From: AM-1111 sp046302135
GTDB taxonomy: Bacteria > Bacteroidota > Bacteroidia > B-17B0 > Aurantibacillaceae
Assembly (NCBI GenBank): GCA_046302135.1
Contig: JBKCIQ010000058.1
Span: forward strand, 1-25,987
Length of the DNA: 25,987 nucleotides
Direction: 5' to 3'
The notes under the pieces: model-generated
What the model was told of the DNA's origin: nothing
Seen by the model: the letters and a program-made list of their open reading frames with translations, nothing else
Databases searched by the model: none
In this document: positions 16,416-24,996 of the stretch, one piece after another
Position numbering within the stretch: position 1 is the stretch's first letter
Layout of the letters: the number at the start of each line of letters is the position of its first letter
Program-made: the position numbers and the translations under genes

Positions 16416-16593
16416 AAAAAATAAACTATTTGATTACTACCAAAGTTACTTTTTTTAAATAACAAATTAAAATTCTATCAAATGTTTAAAGCTTCGGTAA
16501 ATTGAAATAATCAAAGTTCAAACAAAGCCATATTTATTTTAAATTATAATCCTTAAATTATTTACTAAGGTTTCGTATATCGATGTGATTAAA

Positions 16594-17220
16594 TTAGTTG
16601 GCCTTAACCTTTTTTTTACAGATATCACAGAAATCTCCGCTATCTTCTAAATCGTTATCAATTGCCATCACGCAAGTTTTATCAGGACAATGGTCTAATC
16701 CAAGGCTATGACCTATTTCATGTATAATGGTTTCTTTCATGAATCTTTTTTCTCCTCTGACTATAATGGTGTTGTTATCTCCGCTTGTCACTCCCCTTAA
16801 TAACTCTTCACCAGCATAAATTTTAGTATCTGTCACATATAAAGTTTTAGATGTATTTTGCAGATTAATGCAAGATTTTAACATGTCAAGATCCCCATTA
16901 TCAGTTAAAATTGAAGGGGTTATTGCAGTAGGACTTTCAAAATTAATATTGTAACCATAGAAATCTTTAACGACCTGGCTTGCATATTCAAGATCGTCAT
17001 CATCAACATCACCTAATGCTCTTATAGTTAAATTGATGAATCTGTTGTCTAGTTTATTTTCAAGTTCTTTCTCAGAGTTATCAATATTTTTAGATACATG
17101 ATTTTTGGATATTTTGAATAACTTATTTAAAGTTGATTCAGATTTTTTCTGAATTTTATTACAACTTGTATTTGCTAGTATAAAAGCAATTAAGAAAGTA
17201 AGTTTGGATATTGTTTTCAT
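16594..17220 (-). CDS. Archaemetzincin-like zinc metalloprotease, predicted lipoprotein
   Basis: A 208-residue protein with a lipoprotein signal peptide (lipobox LANTSC, Cys20) and a charged linker to about residue 58, then a metzincin domain. The active-site motif is HEIGHSLGLDHC: zinc ligands His167, His171 and His177 with catalytic Glu168. It is followed by Cys183 and the Met-turn Met185 (CVM), then CDIC at 198-201. This HExxHxxGxxHCx4CxM...CxxC cysteine layout is specific to archaemetzincins, whose cysteines bind a second, structural zinc; here the gap from the Met to the CxxC is 12 residues, shorter than the roughly 17 usually given. Archaemetzincins lack well-defined substrates. The gene starts 24 bases after the FISUMP gene and is likely co-transcribed. 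A lipid anchor facing periplasm or surface is inferred. Confidence 0.86.
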   Translation of the reverse strand: MKTISKLTFLIAFILANTSCNKIQKKSESTLNKLFKISKNHVSKNIDNSEKELENKLDNRFINLTIRALGDVDDDDLEYASQVVKDFYGYNINFESPTAITPSILTDNGDLDMLKSCINLQNTSKTLYVTDTKIYAGEELLRGVTSGDNNTIIVRGEKRFMKETIIHEIGHSLGLDHCPDKTCVMAIDNDLEDSGDFCDICKKKVKAN

Positions 17221-17244
17221 AATTTTCTCGAGGTGTTTTTAAAA

Positions 17245-17919
17245 TTATTTTTTACTTACGATTTTTACATCAATCATATTATTTACTTTTCTATTCTTGA
17301 TACATCTTACAAAAAAACCTGTCTTTTTACTTGGATTAGATCGCATTGCATCGTTATTGAAATGGTAAAAAGTTCGTGCCCAATTATTGAAATTTCCTGT
17401 TTCGCTCGAGGTCCAGAATCCTGCACTGCCTCCAATAAGGTAAAATTTCCCGTCTGTGCCGCATGTTCCCGCAGGAAAAATTGAAAACTTAAAATCATCT
17501 GTTCCGTTTCCGTTCTTAATCCAGTGTGAAACACTTTTCAATTTTGTACCTGCAACATACTCGCCGCCTACGTATCTAACTAATTGATCCCAGTCTTCAT
17601 CTGTTGGAATAAGCCAACCTTGAGGACACATACTCTTTTCATCTCTTACAGCAAAGCCATTAAATATTGAACCATACGTATTCCCTAAGGCCTCATCATA
17701 TCCGGGGTAACACCATGCAGGAATACCTTTTTCTGCTGCGTATTTCCATTGCTCTTCGTTCCTTGCATGAAAAATTATTTTTTCATTTGCCACCGGATCT
17801 ATGGCTATGTTTTTCATCATCCATACCTGGCTGTCAATCTGTATAGCTTCAATTTTCTGAGCTTGAAATTTTATTGAAACCAATAAAAATAAAAACAACA
17901 AAATTTTTACCTTATCCAT
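17245..17919 (-). CDS. Secreted FISUMP-domain protein
   Basis: A 224-residue protein with a signal peptide (residues 1-21, ending FQAQ). The remainder is the Fibrobacter succinogenes major paralogous domain: it opens with QIDSQVWMMKNIAID, then CYPGYDEALGNTYGSIFNGFAV, CPQGWLIPTDEDWDQLVRYVGG, then GFWTSSETGNFNNWARTF and ends GFFVRCIKN. The domain is frequent in extracellular Bacteroidota proteins and is related to the C-type-lectin/formylglycine-generating-enzyme-like folds; function is not established. It has no T9SS tail, only a short lysine-rich extension. It precedes the archaemetzincin lipoprotein by 24 bases on the same strand, so the two may work together. Confidence 0.88.
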   Translation of the reverse strand: MDKVKILLFLFLLVSIKFQAQKIEAIQIDSQVWMMKNIAIDPVANEKIIFHARNEEQWKYAAEKGIPAWCYPGYDEALGNTYGSIFNGFAVRDEKSMCPQGWLIPTDEDWDQLVRYVGGEYVAGTKLKSVSHWIKNGNGTDDFKFSIFPAGTCGTDGKFYLIGGSAGFWTSSETGNFNNWARTFYHFNNDAMRSNPSKKTGFFVRCIKNRKVNNMIDVKIVSKK

Positions 17920-18024
17920 AATTAAATTTTTAGTTTGGTTGATTAATTTTATTCCTTATAAGCTTATAGCTAATTAATACAATGAAAGATACACCCAAGT
18001 AGAAAAGGGATATTTTACATTTTG

Positions 18025-18057
18025 CTTGTGTTTCCTATTAAGAGAACTGTATATTCG
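18025..18057 (+). promoter_or_regulatory. Candidate promoter of the BNR-repeat T9SS gene
   Basis: CTTG (18025-18028) and TATATTCG (18050-18057) are separated by 21 bases, close to the Bacteroidota TTTG-N19-21-TAnnTTTG layout with one mismatch in each box. The predicted start lies about 30 bases before the ATG at 18096. Confidence 0.35.
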
Positions 18058-18095
18058 GAGGATTATTTCTATCTTTAATTCCTAAAATTTATTCA

Positions 18096-20876
18096 ATGAA
18101 AAGATTTTATTTGTCTTCATTCCTGTTGTTATTGATTTTTCCGTTGGTTTCACAAACTAAAAAAATTAAAAATTCTAAAAGCATAAAATCAGTTCAAACA
18201 CAATACGGAGCTGAGGATGATGCTCAGTCGAGGATGGAGTGGGAATTGAAGAGATTGTCTGATCCGAATACAGGTAAAATTCCTGATGACATCAGGGCGA
18301 AGGAACTTGCATTTGCGGCCACACTGCCTTCTGATGCTGACCTTTTAAGCCAGAAGTTAAGCAGTAATGCAAATTTTGTGAACAGAGGGCCTTGGAATGT
18401 AGGTGGTAAAACAAGTGCTTTTGGTATTGATGCGGCTAATGAAAATCGTTTACTAGCCGGAACAACCTCAGGAGGTATGTGGTTATCAACGGATGGCGGT
18501 AGTACCTGGACCATGACGAATACCATGACTCAATTAAGAGGAGCAAACTGTTTAACTCAAGATACAAGGTCGAATCATCAGAATGTATGGTACTATGGAG
18601 GAGGAAGTCCATGGGCTTCGGCAGGAGGTGGTGGTAATGCATATTTTCTTGGAGACGGAATATTTAAATCTGTTGATAGTGGACTTACCTGGCAATCATT
18701 AACATCAACCTCTGCAGGAAATCCAAATAACTTTACTACAGGGTGGCAAATTGTATATTCTATCGCAAACGACGTTTCTGCTCCTGATTCAGTTTCAGAA
18801 ATTTATGCAGCTACTTATGGAGGAGTGTACAGAAGCATAAATGGAGGAACAACTTGGAATGCTGTTAGAAGTGGAGGATCCTATTTCGCTGAGGTTGCTG
18901 CTACAAGCACAGGAATCATTTACGCAACATTAAGTGATGATGGATCACAGAAAGGAATATGGAGATCGATTGATGGTATATCATTCACTAAAATTACTCC
19001 GTTGAATTTTCCAACCGCCTACAACAGAATTGTTATGGGAATTAATCCTAATAACGAGAACGAAGTATATTTTCTCGCAAACACTCCGGGCTTTGGAAAA
19101 TTGATTTATGATTTTATGGGTGATCCGCATTGGAATAGTCTTTGGAAATATACTTACGTTTCAGGTAACGGTGATAGTCTTGGCGGCGTTTGGCAGGACC
19201 TTTCAATGAATTTACCGGCTAATGGCGGAATATTTGACAAGTTTCATACTCAGGATTCATACGATATGATCGTTAAGGTTAAACCGGGAAATTCAAATGT
19301 TGTTTTTATTGGAGGAACCAACCTTTACAGATCCACAACCGCTTTTCAGGATTCAACGCACACCAAATACATTGGCGGATATCTTGAAGGTTCGGCATAT
19401 CCGGTAATCGCTTCATATGCTAATCATCATCCTGACCAACATTGTATAGAGTTTCTTCCCTCAAACCCGGACATTATGATTAATGCAAATGACGGGGGCG
19501 TTTTCAAAACAGAAAATGATATGGATTCTGTGGTTGCATGGACCCCACTAAATAACGGTTATGTAACAACTATGTTTTACACCGTAGCAATTGATCATGG
19601 CAACAGCAATAATGACGTGATATGCGGAGGTTCACAGGATAACGGAACCTGGTGGACCAATAGCGGTACTACTAACGTCCCATGGAAGCATGTACATGGT
19701 GGTGATGGCGCTTATTGTGCAATAGGCGACAATCAAAGTTCTTATTACTTTGCGATTCAAAACCTGAGGAGACTTGTAAAAGTTGATTTAGACAATGCAG
19801 GAAATCAAACTGCCTTCAGAAGGATAGATCCTATCGGCGGAAAAGGTTATCAGTGGATGAATCCCTATGCGCTCGATCCAAACAACAATAACATCATGTA
19901 TTTGGCAGGTGGAAAATTTCTATGGAGAAACGACGATCTTTCACAAATACCTATGAATAATCAGTACGATTCTATTTCCACCAACTGGGTAAAATGGAAT
20001 GATTCAATTCCAACTGCATTATCAGAAATGACAGCACTATCGGTATGTAAAACACCTGCAAACAGAGTTTATTACGGAACTGATAAGAAGAAAATTTACA
20101 GAGTCGATAATGCCAATACCGGTACACCAACACCATTAGATATTACTTCTACCTCAACAGCTGCTCCTTTTCCAAATACGGGTTATGTTAGTAATATTGC
20201 TGTTGACCCACATGACGGCAATAAAGCAATGGTAGTTTTTTCAAATTACAATGTGTATAGTGTTTTTTACACCAAAGATGGAGGCGTAACATGGGAAAAG
20301 GCTGGTGGAAATTTAGAGCCGTCAAATATTGGAGGACCTTCAGTGAGATGGGGTGCAATAATGCATGTTTCAGATGGCACGTTATATTTTCTTGCAACCA
20401 GTACAGGATTATATTGTACAGATACCTTACAGGGAACAGCAACCATTTGGGTGCAACAAGGAGCAAATACCATAGGGAATGCAGTTTGTAATATGATTGA
20501 AACACGTGAATCAGACGGATTAGTTGTTGTTGCAACACATGCTAACGGGATGTATTCAGCAAAAATCACGAGTGTTAATGATATCGTTTCATCTCAACAA
20601 ATAGATAATTCAAATTCAGATTTTAATTTGAAAAATTACCCGAATCCTGCAAGTGAAAAAACTAATATTGAATTCGTTTTGTCGACTGATTCAAGAGTAA
20701 GTATTGAGCTTTTGGATGAGTCCGGAAGGTTTATTGAGAAGTTTATTGATGAAAAACTAAATAAAGGTAAATATGTCAAGCAAATTGATGTGTCAGCATT
20801 AAAACCAGGAATTTATTATTACAGCCTTACGGTTAACGGCAAAAGGAAAGTGAGTAAGCTCTCAGTAATTAGATAA
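18096..20876 (+). CDS. Secreted BNR/Asp-box beta-propeller protein with type A T9SS sorting domain
   Basis: A 926-residue protein with signal peptide (residues 1-20, ending PLVSQ) and a charged linker to about residue 90. The central region holds several Asp-box motifs (SxDxGxTW): STDGGSTW at 131-138, SVDSGLTW at 192-199, SINGGTTW at 247-254, a degenerate SIDGISF near 288, and TKDGGVTW near 725. These lie between beta-rich stretches with the YAATxGGVYRS pattern of sialidase- or VPS10-like propellers. The last 80 or so residues (LKNYPNPASEKTNIEF, ELLDESGR, KPGIYYYSL, final KLSVIR) are a type A T9SS sorting domain. I see no set of catalytic residues that would fix it as a sialidase, so enzyme or adhesin remains open. 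Single gene, own promoter candidate. Confidence 0.92.
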   Translation: MKRFYLSSFLLLLIFPLVSQTKKIKNSKSIKSVQTQYGAEDDAQSRMEWELKRLSDPNTGKIPDDIRAKELAFAATLPSDADLLSQKLSSNANFVNRGPWNVGGKTSAFGIDAANENRLLAGTTSGGMWLSTDGGSTWTMTNTMTQLRGANCLTQDTRSNHQNVWYYGGGSPWASAGGGGNAYFLGDGIFKSVDSGLTWQSLTSTSAGNPNNFTTGWQIVYSIANDVSAPDSVSEIYAATYGGVYRSINGGTTWNAVRSGGSYFAEVAATSTGIIYATLSDDGSQKGIWRSIDGISFTKITPLNFPTAYNRIVMGINPNNENEVYFLANTPGFGKLIYDFMGDPHWNSLWKYTYVSGNGDSLGGVWQDLSMNLPANGGIFDKFHTQDSYDMIVKVKPGNSNVVFIGGTNLYRSTTAFQDSTHTKYIGGYLEGSAYPVIASYANHHPDQHCIEFLPSNPDIMINANDGGVFKTENDMDSVVAWTPLNNGYVTTMFYTVAIDHGNSNNDVICGGSQDNGTWWTNSGTTNVPWKHVHGGDGAYCAIGDNQSSYYFAIQNLRRLVKVDLDNAGNQTAFRRIDPIGGKGYQWMNPYALDPNNNNIMYLAGGKFLWRNDDLSQIPMNNQYDSISTNWVKWNDSIPTALSEMTALSVCKTPANRVYYGTDKKKIYRVDNANTGTPTPLDITSTSTAAPFPNTGYVSNIAVDPHDGNKAMVVFSNYNVYSVFYTKDGGVTWEKAGGNLEPSNIGGPSVRWGAIMHVSDGTLYFLATSTGLYCTDTLQGTATIWVQQGANTIGNAVCNMIETRESDGLVVVATHANGMYSAKITSVNDIVSSQQIDNSNSDFNLKNYPNPASEKTNIEFVLSTDSRVSIELLDESGRFIEKFIDEKLNKGKYVKQIDVSALKPGIYYYSLTVNGKRKVSKLSVIR

Positions 20877-20930
20877 TCGCTTAACTTTTATCTGATTGGT
20901 TTTTCCTTAATTAATCTGATTTGAATTTAG

Positions 20931-20976
20931 TATATTTGCGGGAATTTTATAAGCTTTAAACCCCGCAATAAAATTC
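20931..20976 (+). promoter_or_regulatory. guaB promoter -7 element with two interleaved inverted repeats
   Basis: TATATTTG at 20931-20938 matches TAnnTTTG; no convincing -33 element is present. Two perfect complements interleave downstream: TTGCGGG (20936-20942) with CCCGCAA (20962-20968), and GAATTTTAT (20942-20950) with ATAAAATTC (20968-20976). The second right arm ends 2 bases before the guaB ATG. Order A-B-A'-B' means the two stems either compete or form a pseudoknot-like topology. Confidence 0.55.
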
Positions 20977-20978
20977 AC

Positions 20979-22460
20979 ATGTCTTCCAATATCATTTCAA
21001 GAAAATTTGTAACCGAAGGACTCACCTACGATGATGTTCTTTTGGTTCCCGCTTGGTCAGAAGTAATGCCAAGAGAAGTTAAGATCCAATCACATTTCTC
21101 AAGGGAAATTATTTTAAATACGCCAGTTGTTTCGGCCGCAATGGATACTGTTACCGAACATCAGATGGCAATAGCTATAGCACGTGAGGGTGGAATAGGT
21201 GTATTGCATAAAAACATGAGTATTGAGGCTCAAGCAGATCAGGTGCGTAAGGTGAAGCGTTCTGAAAGCGGAATGATTATGGATCCTGTGACTATGATGG
21301 AAGATGCTAAAGTTACAGACGCACTTAAATTGATGGCTGAAAACAAAATTGGTGGAATACCCGTTGTAGATAAAAACAAAAAACTTACGGGCATAGTTAC
21401 AAATCGTGATTTGCGATTTGAGAAAAATCTCAATCGACCTGTACACGAAATTATGACGAAGGGAGATCGAGTTATTTCAGCTCAAAAAGGAATTAACCTT
21501 AAAAAAGCTGAAGAAATTCTCCAGCAATATAAGATAGAAAAGTTACCTGTCGTAGATAAAGAAGGGAAATTGATTGGATTAATAACGTTTCGCGATATTA
21601 TTAAGATCAAGGAACGTCCTAATGCTTGTAAAGATCATTTAGGAAGATTACGGGTTGCAGCTGCTGTAGGAGTTACTGCTGACACAATTGAACGTGCAAC
21701 AGCACTGGTAAATGCAGGAGTGGATGCAATCATTATTGATACTGCACATGGACACTCAGCAGGTGTAATTAATACCCTTAAAAATGTTCGGAAAAAATTC
21801 AAAGATTTACAAATTGTTGTGGGCAATATAGCAACAGGTTCTGCCGCTCTCGATTTAATGAAAGCCGGTGCCGATGCGGTTAAGGTTGGGATTGGTCCCG
21901 GTTCAATTTGCACTACTCGTGTGATTGCAGGAGTTGGCGTTCCCCAATTGACCGCAGTTCTTGAAGTTGCCTCAGCATTAAAGGGAAGAATCCCTGCAAT
22001 TGCTGATGGTGGAATACGTTATACCGGCGATATTGTTAAGGCAATTGCCGCAGGAGCAAGTACTGTTATGATTGGAAGTTTGTTTGCAGGTACTGAAGAA
22101 TCTCCTGGAGAGACTATTATTTTTGAGGGTAGAAAGTTCAAAAGTTACAGAGGAATGGGTTCACTGGAAGCCATGCAACAGGGGAGTAAGGATAGGTATT
22201 TCCAGGACGCAGAAGATGACATCAAAAAGTTGGTCCCTGAAGGAATTTCCGGACGTGTTCCTTATAAGGGAAGTTTATCTGAAGTTATGTACCAGTTTGT
22301 TGGTGGTTTGAGAGCCGGAATGGGTTATTGCGGCGCAAAGAAAATTGCTGACCTACAGGAAAACGCAAAGTTCATCAGAATTACAGCGGCAGGTGTTGCT
22401 GAAAGTCATCCGCATGATGTTGTGGTTACAAGGGAGGCACCGAATTATAGTTCAAGATAA
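20979..22460 (+). CDS. guaB: Inosine-5'-monophosphate dehydrogenase
   Basis: A 493-residue enzyme of standard bacterial length that oxidises IMP to XMP with NAD+, the committed step of guanine nucleotide synthesis, in the cytoplasm. The N-terminal barrel starts with GLTYDDVLLVPAWSEVMPREV. Two CBS domains occupy about residues 95-215 (DPVTMMEDAKVTDAL; then VISAQKGINLKKAEEIL). The barrel resumes with IIDTAHGHS, and the catalytic loop is GIGPGSICTTR with Cys311. GSLEAMQQGSKDRYFQ forms the flap, and EGISGRVPYKG the C-terminal portion. All key residues are present. It leads a probable guaB-aminopeptidase-permease transcript and has a structured promoter region (20931-20976). Confidence 0.98.
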   Translation: MSSNIISRKFVTEGLTYDDVLLVPAWSEVMPREVKIQSHFSREIILNTPVVSAAMDTVTEHQMAIAIAREGGIGVLHKNMSIEAQADQVRKVKRSESGMIMDPVTMMEDAKVTDALKLMAENKIGGIPVVDKNKKLTGIVTNRDLRFEKNLNRPVHEIMTKGDRVISAQKGINLKKAEEILQQYKIEKLPVVDKEGKLIGLITFRDIIKIKERPNACKDHLGRLRVAAAVGVTADTIERATALVNAGVDAIIIDTAHGHSAGVINTLKNVRKKFKDLQIVVGNIATGSAALDLMKAGADAVKVGIGPGSICTTRVIAGVGVPQLTAVLEVASALKGRIPAIADGGIRYTGDIVKAIAAGASTVMIGSLFAGTEESPGETIIFEGRKFKSYRGMGSLEAMQQGSKDRYFQDAEDDIKKLVPEGISGRVPYKGSLSEVMYQFVGGLRAGMGYCGAKKIADLQENAKFIRITAAGVAESHPHDVVVTREAPNYSSR

Positions 22461-22517
22461 TCTCGCGTATTATTCCATAAAATTTTAATACTCAATCATA
22501 AAAACCAGAATTTATTT

Positions 22518-23807
22518 ATGAGATACGATAAGATCAATTCTAATTTGTTTGTTGAAAACAGAAAACGTTTCGCACAAAAATTAGAGCAAGGTTGTGTTGC
22601 GGTTTTTAATTCTAACGATGTTCTTCCCACCAATGCCGACGGACACATGAAACTAAAGCAAAATTCAGATTTGTTTTACCTAAGCGGTGTTGATCAGGAG
22701 GAGAGTATTCTGGTTTTATTTCCTGATACGCAAGACCCGGCAAACAGAGAAATTTTATTTCTAAAAGAAACCAATGAAACCATTGCAATTTGGGAAGGTC
22801 ATAAACTTACTAAGGAGGAAGCAAAAGAAATTTCCGGTGTTAAAAAAGTTTGCTGGTTGTCTGAGTTTAAAACATTGTTCAATACCTTGATGTGTGAAGC
22901 AAAAGGAATTTATCTAAATACCAATGAACACATAAGGGCAGTTGTTGAGACCGAAACACGCGATGCAAGATTCATTAAATGGTGTCAGCAGCATTATCCA
23001 TTACATCACTACCACCGTTCTGCGCCAATTATGCAAGAACTTCGTGCGGTTAAATCATCTTATGAAGTGGAGTTGATACAACATGCTTGCGACATCACCG
23101 AAAAAGGTTTCAGGAGATTATTGCCTTTCGTTAAACCTGGAGTGTGGGAATATCAAATTGAGGCAGAATTGCTCCACGAGTTTATAAGAAATCGATCTAA
23201 CGGTTTTGCATATACTCCAATAATTGCAAGCGGATTTAATTCTTGTGTGTTGCATTACATTGAAAACAATCAGCAATGTAAAGATGGAGATATCTTATTA
23301 CTTGATATTGCGGCTGAATACGCAAACTACAATTCAGATTTAACTCGATGCCTTCCTGTTAACGGTAAGTTTACTGCAAGACAAAAGGCGGTATATAATT
23401 CCGTCTTACGTGTTATGCGTGGGGCAATTAGAATGTTGGTTCCAGGAAATAATATTATGGATTATCATAAAGAAGTTGGTAAATTAATGGAAGAGGAATT
23501 GATAGGTTTAGGCCTTTTGAATAAAGAAGAAGTGAAAAAGCAGGATCAAAATAATCCGTTGTATAAAAAATACTTCATGCATGGCACCTCACATCATTTA
23601 GGTCTTGATGTTCATGATCTGGGAAGTCGGTTCAGAAAGTTTGAAGCAGGTAATGTTTTTACCTGTGAACCCGGAATTTATATTCGTGAAGAAAATCTTG
23701 GAATAAGAATTGAAAATGATATACTCATTACTGAAAATGGTCCAAAAGACCTGATGGCAGGAATTCCTATTGAGGCAGAAGAAATTGAAGAATTGATGCA
23801 AAGATGA
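22518..23807 (+). CDS. pepP: Xaa-Pro aminopeptidase (M24B, aminopeptidase P type)
   Basis: A 429-residue enzyme with the N-terminal aminopeptidase P domain (NRKRFAQKL, then HMKLKQNSDLFYLSGVDQEES) and a pita-bread M24 catalytic domain. All five dimanganese ligands can be placed: Asp263 and Asp274 (LDIAAEYANYNSDLTR), His359 (GTSHHLGLDVHD), Glu384 (TCEPGIYI) and Glu399 (RIENDILIT). It removes N-terminal residues preceding proline in peptides. No signal peptide, so cytoplasmic. It lies 57 bases after guaB and 5 bases before the TauE/SafE gene; no terminator is visible in either gap, so the three are probably one transcript. Confidence 0.95.
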   Translation: MRYDKINSNLFVENRKRFAQKLEQGCVAVFNSNDVLPTNADGHMKLKQNSDLFYLSGVDQEESILVLFPDTQDPANREILFLKETNETIAIWEGHKLTKEEAKEISGVKKVCWLSEFKTLFNTLMCEAKGIYLNTNEHIRAVVETETRDARFIKWCQQHYPLHHYHRSAPIMQELRAVKSSYEVELIQHACDITEKGFRRLLPFVKPGVWEYQIEAELLHEFIRNRSNGFAYTPIIASGFNSCVLHYIENNQQCKDGDILLLDIAAEYANYNSDLTRCLPVNGKFTARQKAVYNSVLRVMRGAIRMLVPGNNIMDYHKEVGKLMEEELIGLGLLNKEEVKKQDQNNPLYKKYFMHGTSHHLGLDVHDLGSRFRKFEAGNVFTCEPGIYIREENLGIRIENDILITENGPKDLMAGIPIEAEEIEELMQR

Positions 23808-23812
23808 TCTGA

Positions 23813-24634
23813 ATGACGGAGATAATCGGATATATTGCGTTCGTTTTTATCGGTTTTGTTTTGGGTGTTATTGGTGGTGGTGGATCAATGTTAGCTGTTC
23901 CGGTTTTAGTCTATCTATTTGCAGATTCAGTTTCAGTAGATCAGGCAACAACTTATTCATTGTTTATTGTTGGTGTAACTTCATTATTTGGATCTTACTC
24001 CAGCCTTGCCAAAGGTGATTTTAAACTCGAAGCGATTTATCTGTTTGCACTTCCTTCATTGATATCCATTTTTATAACAAGGAAGTACCTTATGCCATGT
24101 TTACCTGAAGTGATATTTTCATTCACAAGCTTCAACGTTACGAAGAACATGACAGTGCTACTTACATTCAGTGCACTTATTATTTTTGCTTCTTATGGTA
24201 TGATTAAAAAAAATAGAAACGTTCGGAAGAAAGACTTAATGTGGGGCGAGTTTTTCAGAACACCCTTAAAGATTCCTTTTATTGTTTTGTTGGGTGTTAT
24301 GGTTGGATTAGTTTCAGGATTTGTGGGTGCAGGTGGAGGGTTTATGATAATTCCGGTGCTTGTAATTTTTCTTAGGATTCCGATGAAACAGGCCATCGGA
24401 ACATCACTTTTAATCATAGCGATAAACTCTGTGGTTGGTTTCCTTGGCAATGTTGGGGGAATTCAAATAGATTGGAAGTTTTTAGCAATAGTTGTTTCAT
24501 TGTCTGTGGTGGGAATTTTCTTGGGTAGATATGTGTCCCGTTATGTTTCTGGTAAGAAATTGAAGCCGGCATTTGGTTGGTTTGCGCTTTTTGTTGGATT
24601 TTTCATTCTTATTAAAGAGATTTTTTTGAAGTAG
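23813..24634 (+). CDS. TauE/SafE family sulfite exporter-like permease
   Basis: A 273-residue integral membrane protein with about eight hydrophobic segments. It shows the duplicated signature of the TSUP (TauE/SafE) family: GVIGGGGSMLAVPVLVY at 18-34 and GFVGAGGGFMIIPVLVI near 168-184, each followed by QAxxxSLxI (QATTYSLFI, QAIGTSLLI). Family members export sulfite, sulfoacetate or related organosulfur anions, but many have unknown substrates. It begins 5 bases after the aminopeptidase stop and is probably translated from the same mRNA. Nothing nearby points to sulfur metabolism, so the substrate is undetermined. Confidence 0.93.
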   Translation: MTEIIGYIAFVFIGFVLGVIGGGGSMLAVPVLVYLFADSVSVDQATTYSLFIVGVTSLFGSYSSLAKGDFKLEAIYLFALPSLISIFITRKYLMPCLPEVIFSFTSFNVTKNMTVLLTFSALIIFASYGMIKKNRNVRKKDLMWGEFFRTPLKIPFIVLLGVMVGLVSGFVGAGGGFMIIPVLVIFLRIPMKQAIGTSLLIIAINSVVGFLGNVGGIQIDWKFLAIVVSLSVVGIFLGRYVSRYVSGKKLKPAFGWFALFVGFFILIKEIFLK

Positions 24635-24688
24635 AATTTATTATGAAATATCTTTTATTTTCAAATTAAAATATGCCTAAAAACATAG

Positions 24689-24696
24689 TATATTTG
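24689..24696 (+). promoter_or_regulatory. tRNA-Arg promoter -7 element
   Basis: TATATTTG matches TAnnTTTG and ends 22 bases before the tRNA 5' end. It is identical to the guaB -7 element. No clear -33 box. Confidence 0.6.
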
Positions 24697-24718
24697 AAGT
24701 CTGATTTAGATTTAAGTT

Positions 24719-24790
24719 GGCCTCGTAGTTCAATGGATAGAACGGAAGTTTCCTAAACTTTAAATACAGGTTCGATTCCTGTCGAGGCTA
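24719..24790 (+). tRNA. tRNA-Arg (anticodon CCU)
   Basis: A full cloverleaf folds: acceptor GGCCTCG/CGAGGCT (positions 2-7 paired, G1-U72 wobble), U8-A9, D stem GTTC/GAAC, anticodon stem GAAGT/ACTTT with loop TTCCTAA giving anticodon CCT, a 4-base variable region, T stem ACAGG/CCTGT with loop TTCGATT, and discriminator A. CCA is not encoded. It reads the rare AGG arginine codon. No tRNA neighbour; the gene has its own promoter element. Confidence 0.93.
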
Positions 24791-24793
24791 CTT

Positions 24794-24840
24794 TTACCAC
24801 AATTGTCTTCTTATTACCACAATTGAACAGTTTTTACCAA
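24794..24840 (+). repeat. Three short direct repeats with 20-base period just downstream of tRNA-Arg
   Basis: TTACCACAATTG occurs at 24794-24805 and 24814-24825, and a partial copy TTACCAA at 24834-24840; starts are exactly 20 bases apart. The first begins 4 bases after the tRNA. It may be an attachment-site or recombinase-binding relic, but no integrase gene lies nearby. The rest of 24841-24996 holds only the terminator listed next. Confidence 0.6.
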
Positions 24841-24920
24841 AAAAGAATCCCTACTGAAAATGGGGCTTATGTATTTTAAATGCGAATGCCAGTCATACAA
24901 ATTCTATCGAATTGAAAAAT

Positions 24921-24950
24921 TAAAAAAAGAGTATAGCCTAAGCTATACTC
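24921..24950 (-). terminator. Intrinsic terminator of the right-edge T9SS gene
   Basis: GAGTATAGC (24929-24937) and GCTATACTC (24942-24950) form a perfect 9-base stem with a 4-base loop CTAA. On the minus strand a run of seven Ts follows at once. It lies 47 bases beyond the stop of the minus-strand gene ending at 24997. Confidence 0.92.
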
Positions 24951-24996
24951 GATTAAGAGTAAATAAAAATTGCGATAGGTTTTGGAAAGTGAAAAA

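Noticed and set aside
24794..24840. CRISPR-like array beside the tRNA
   Set aside because: Repeat cores are only 12 bases with 8-base gaps and just two full copies; no cas genes are present.
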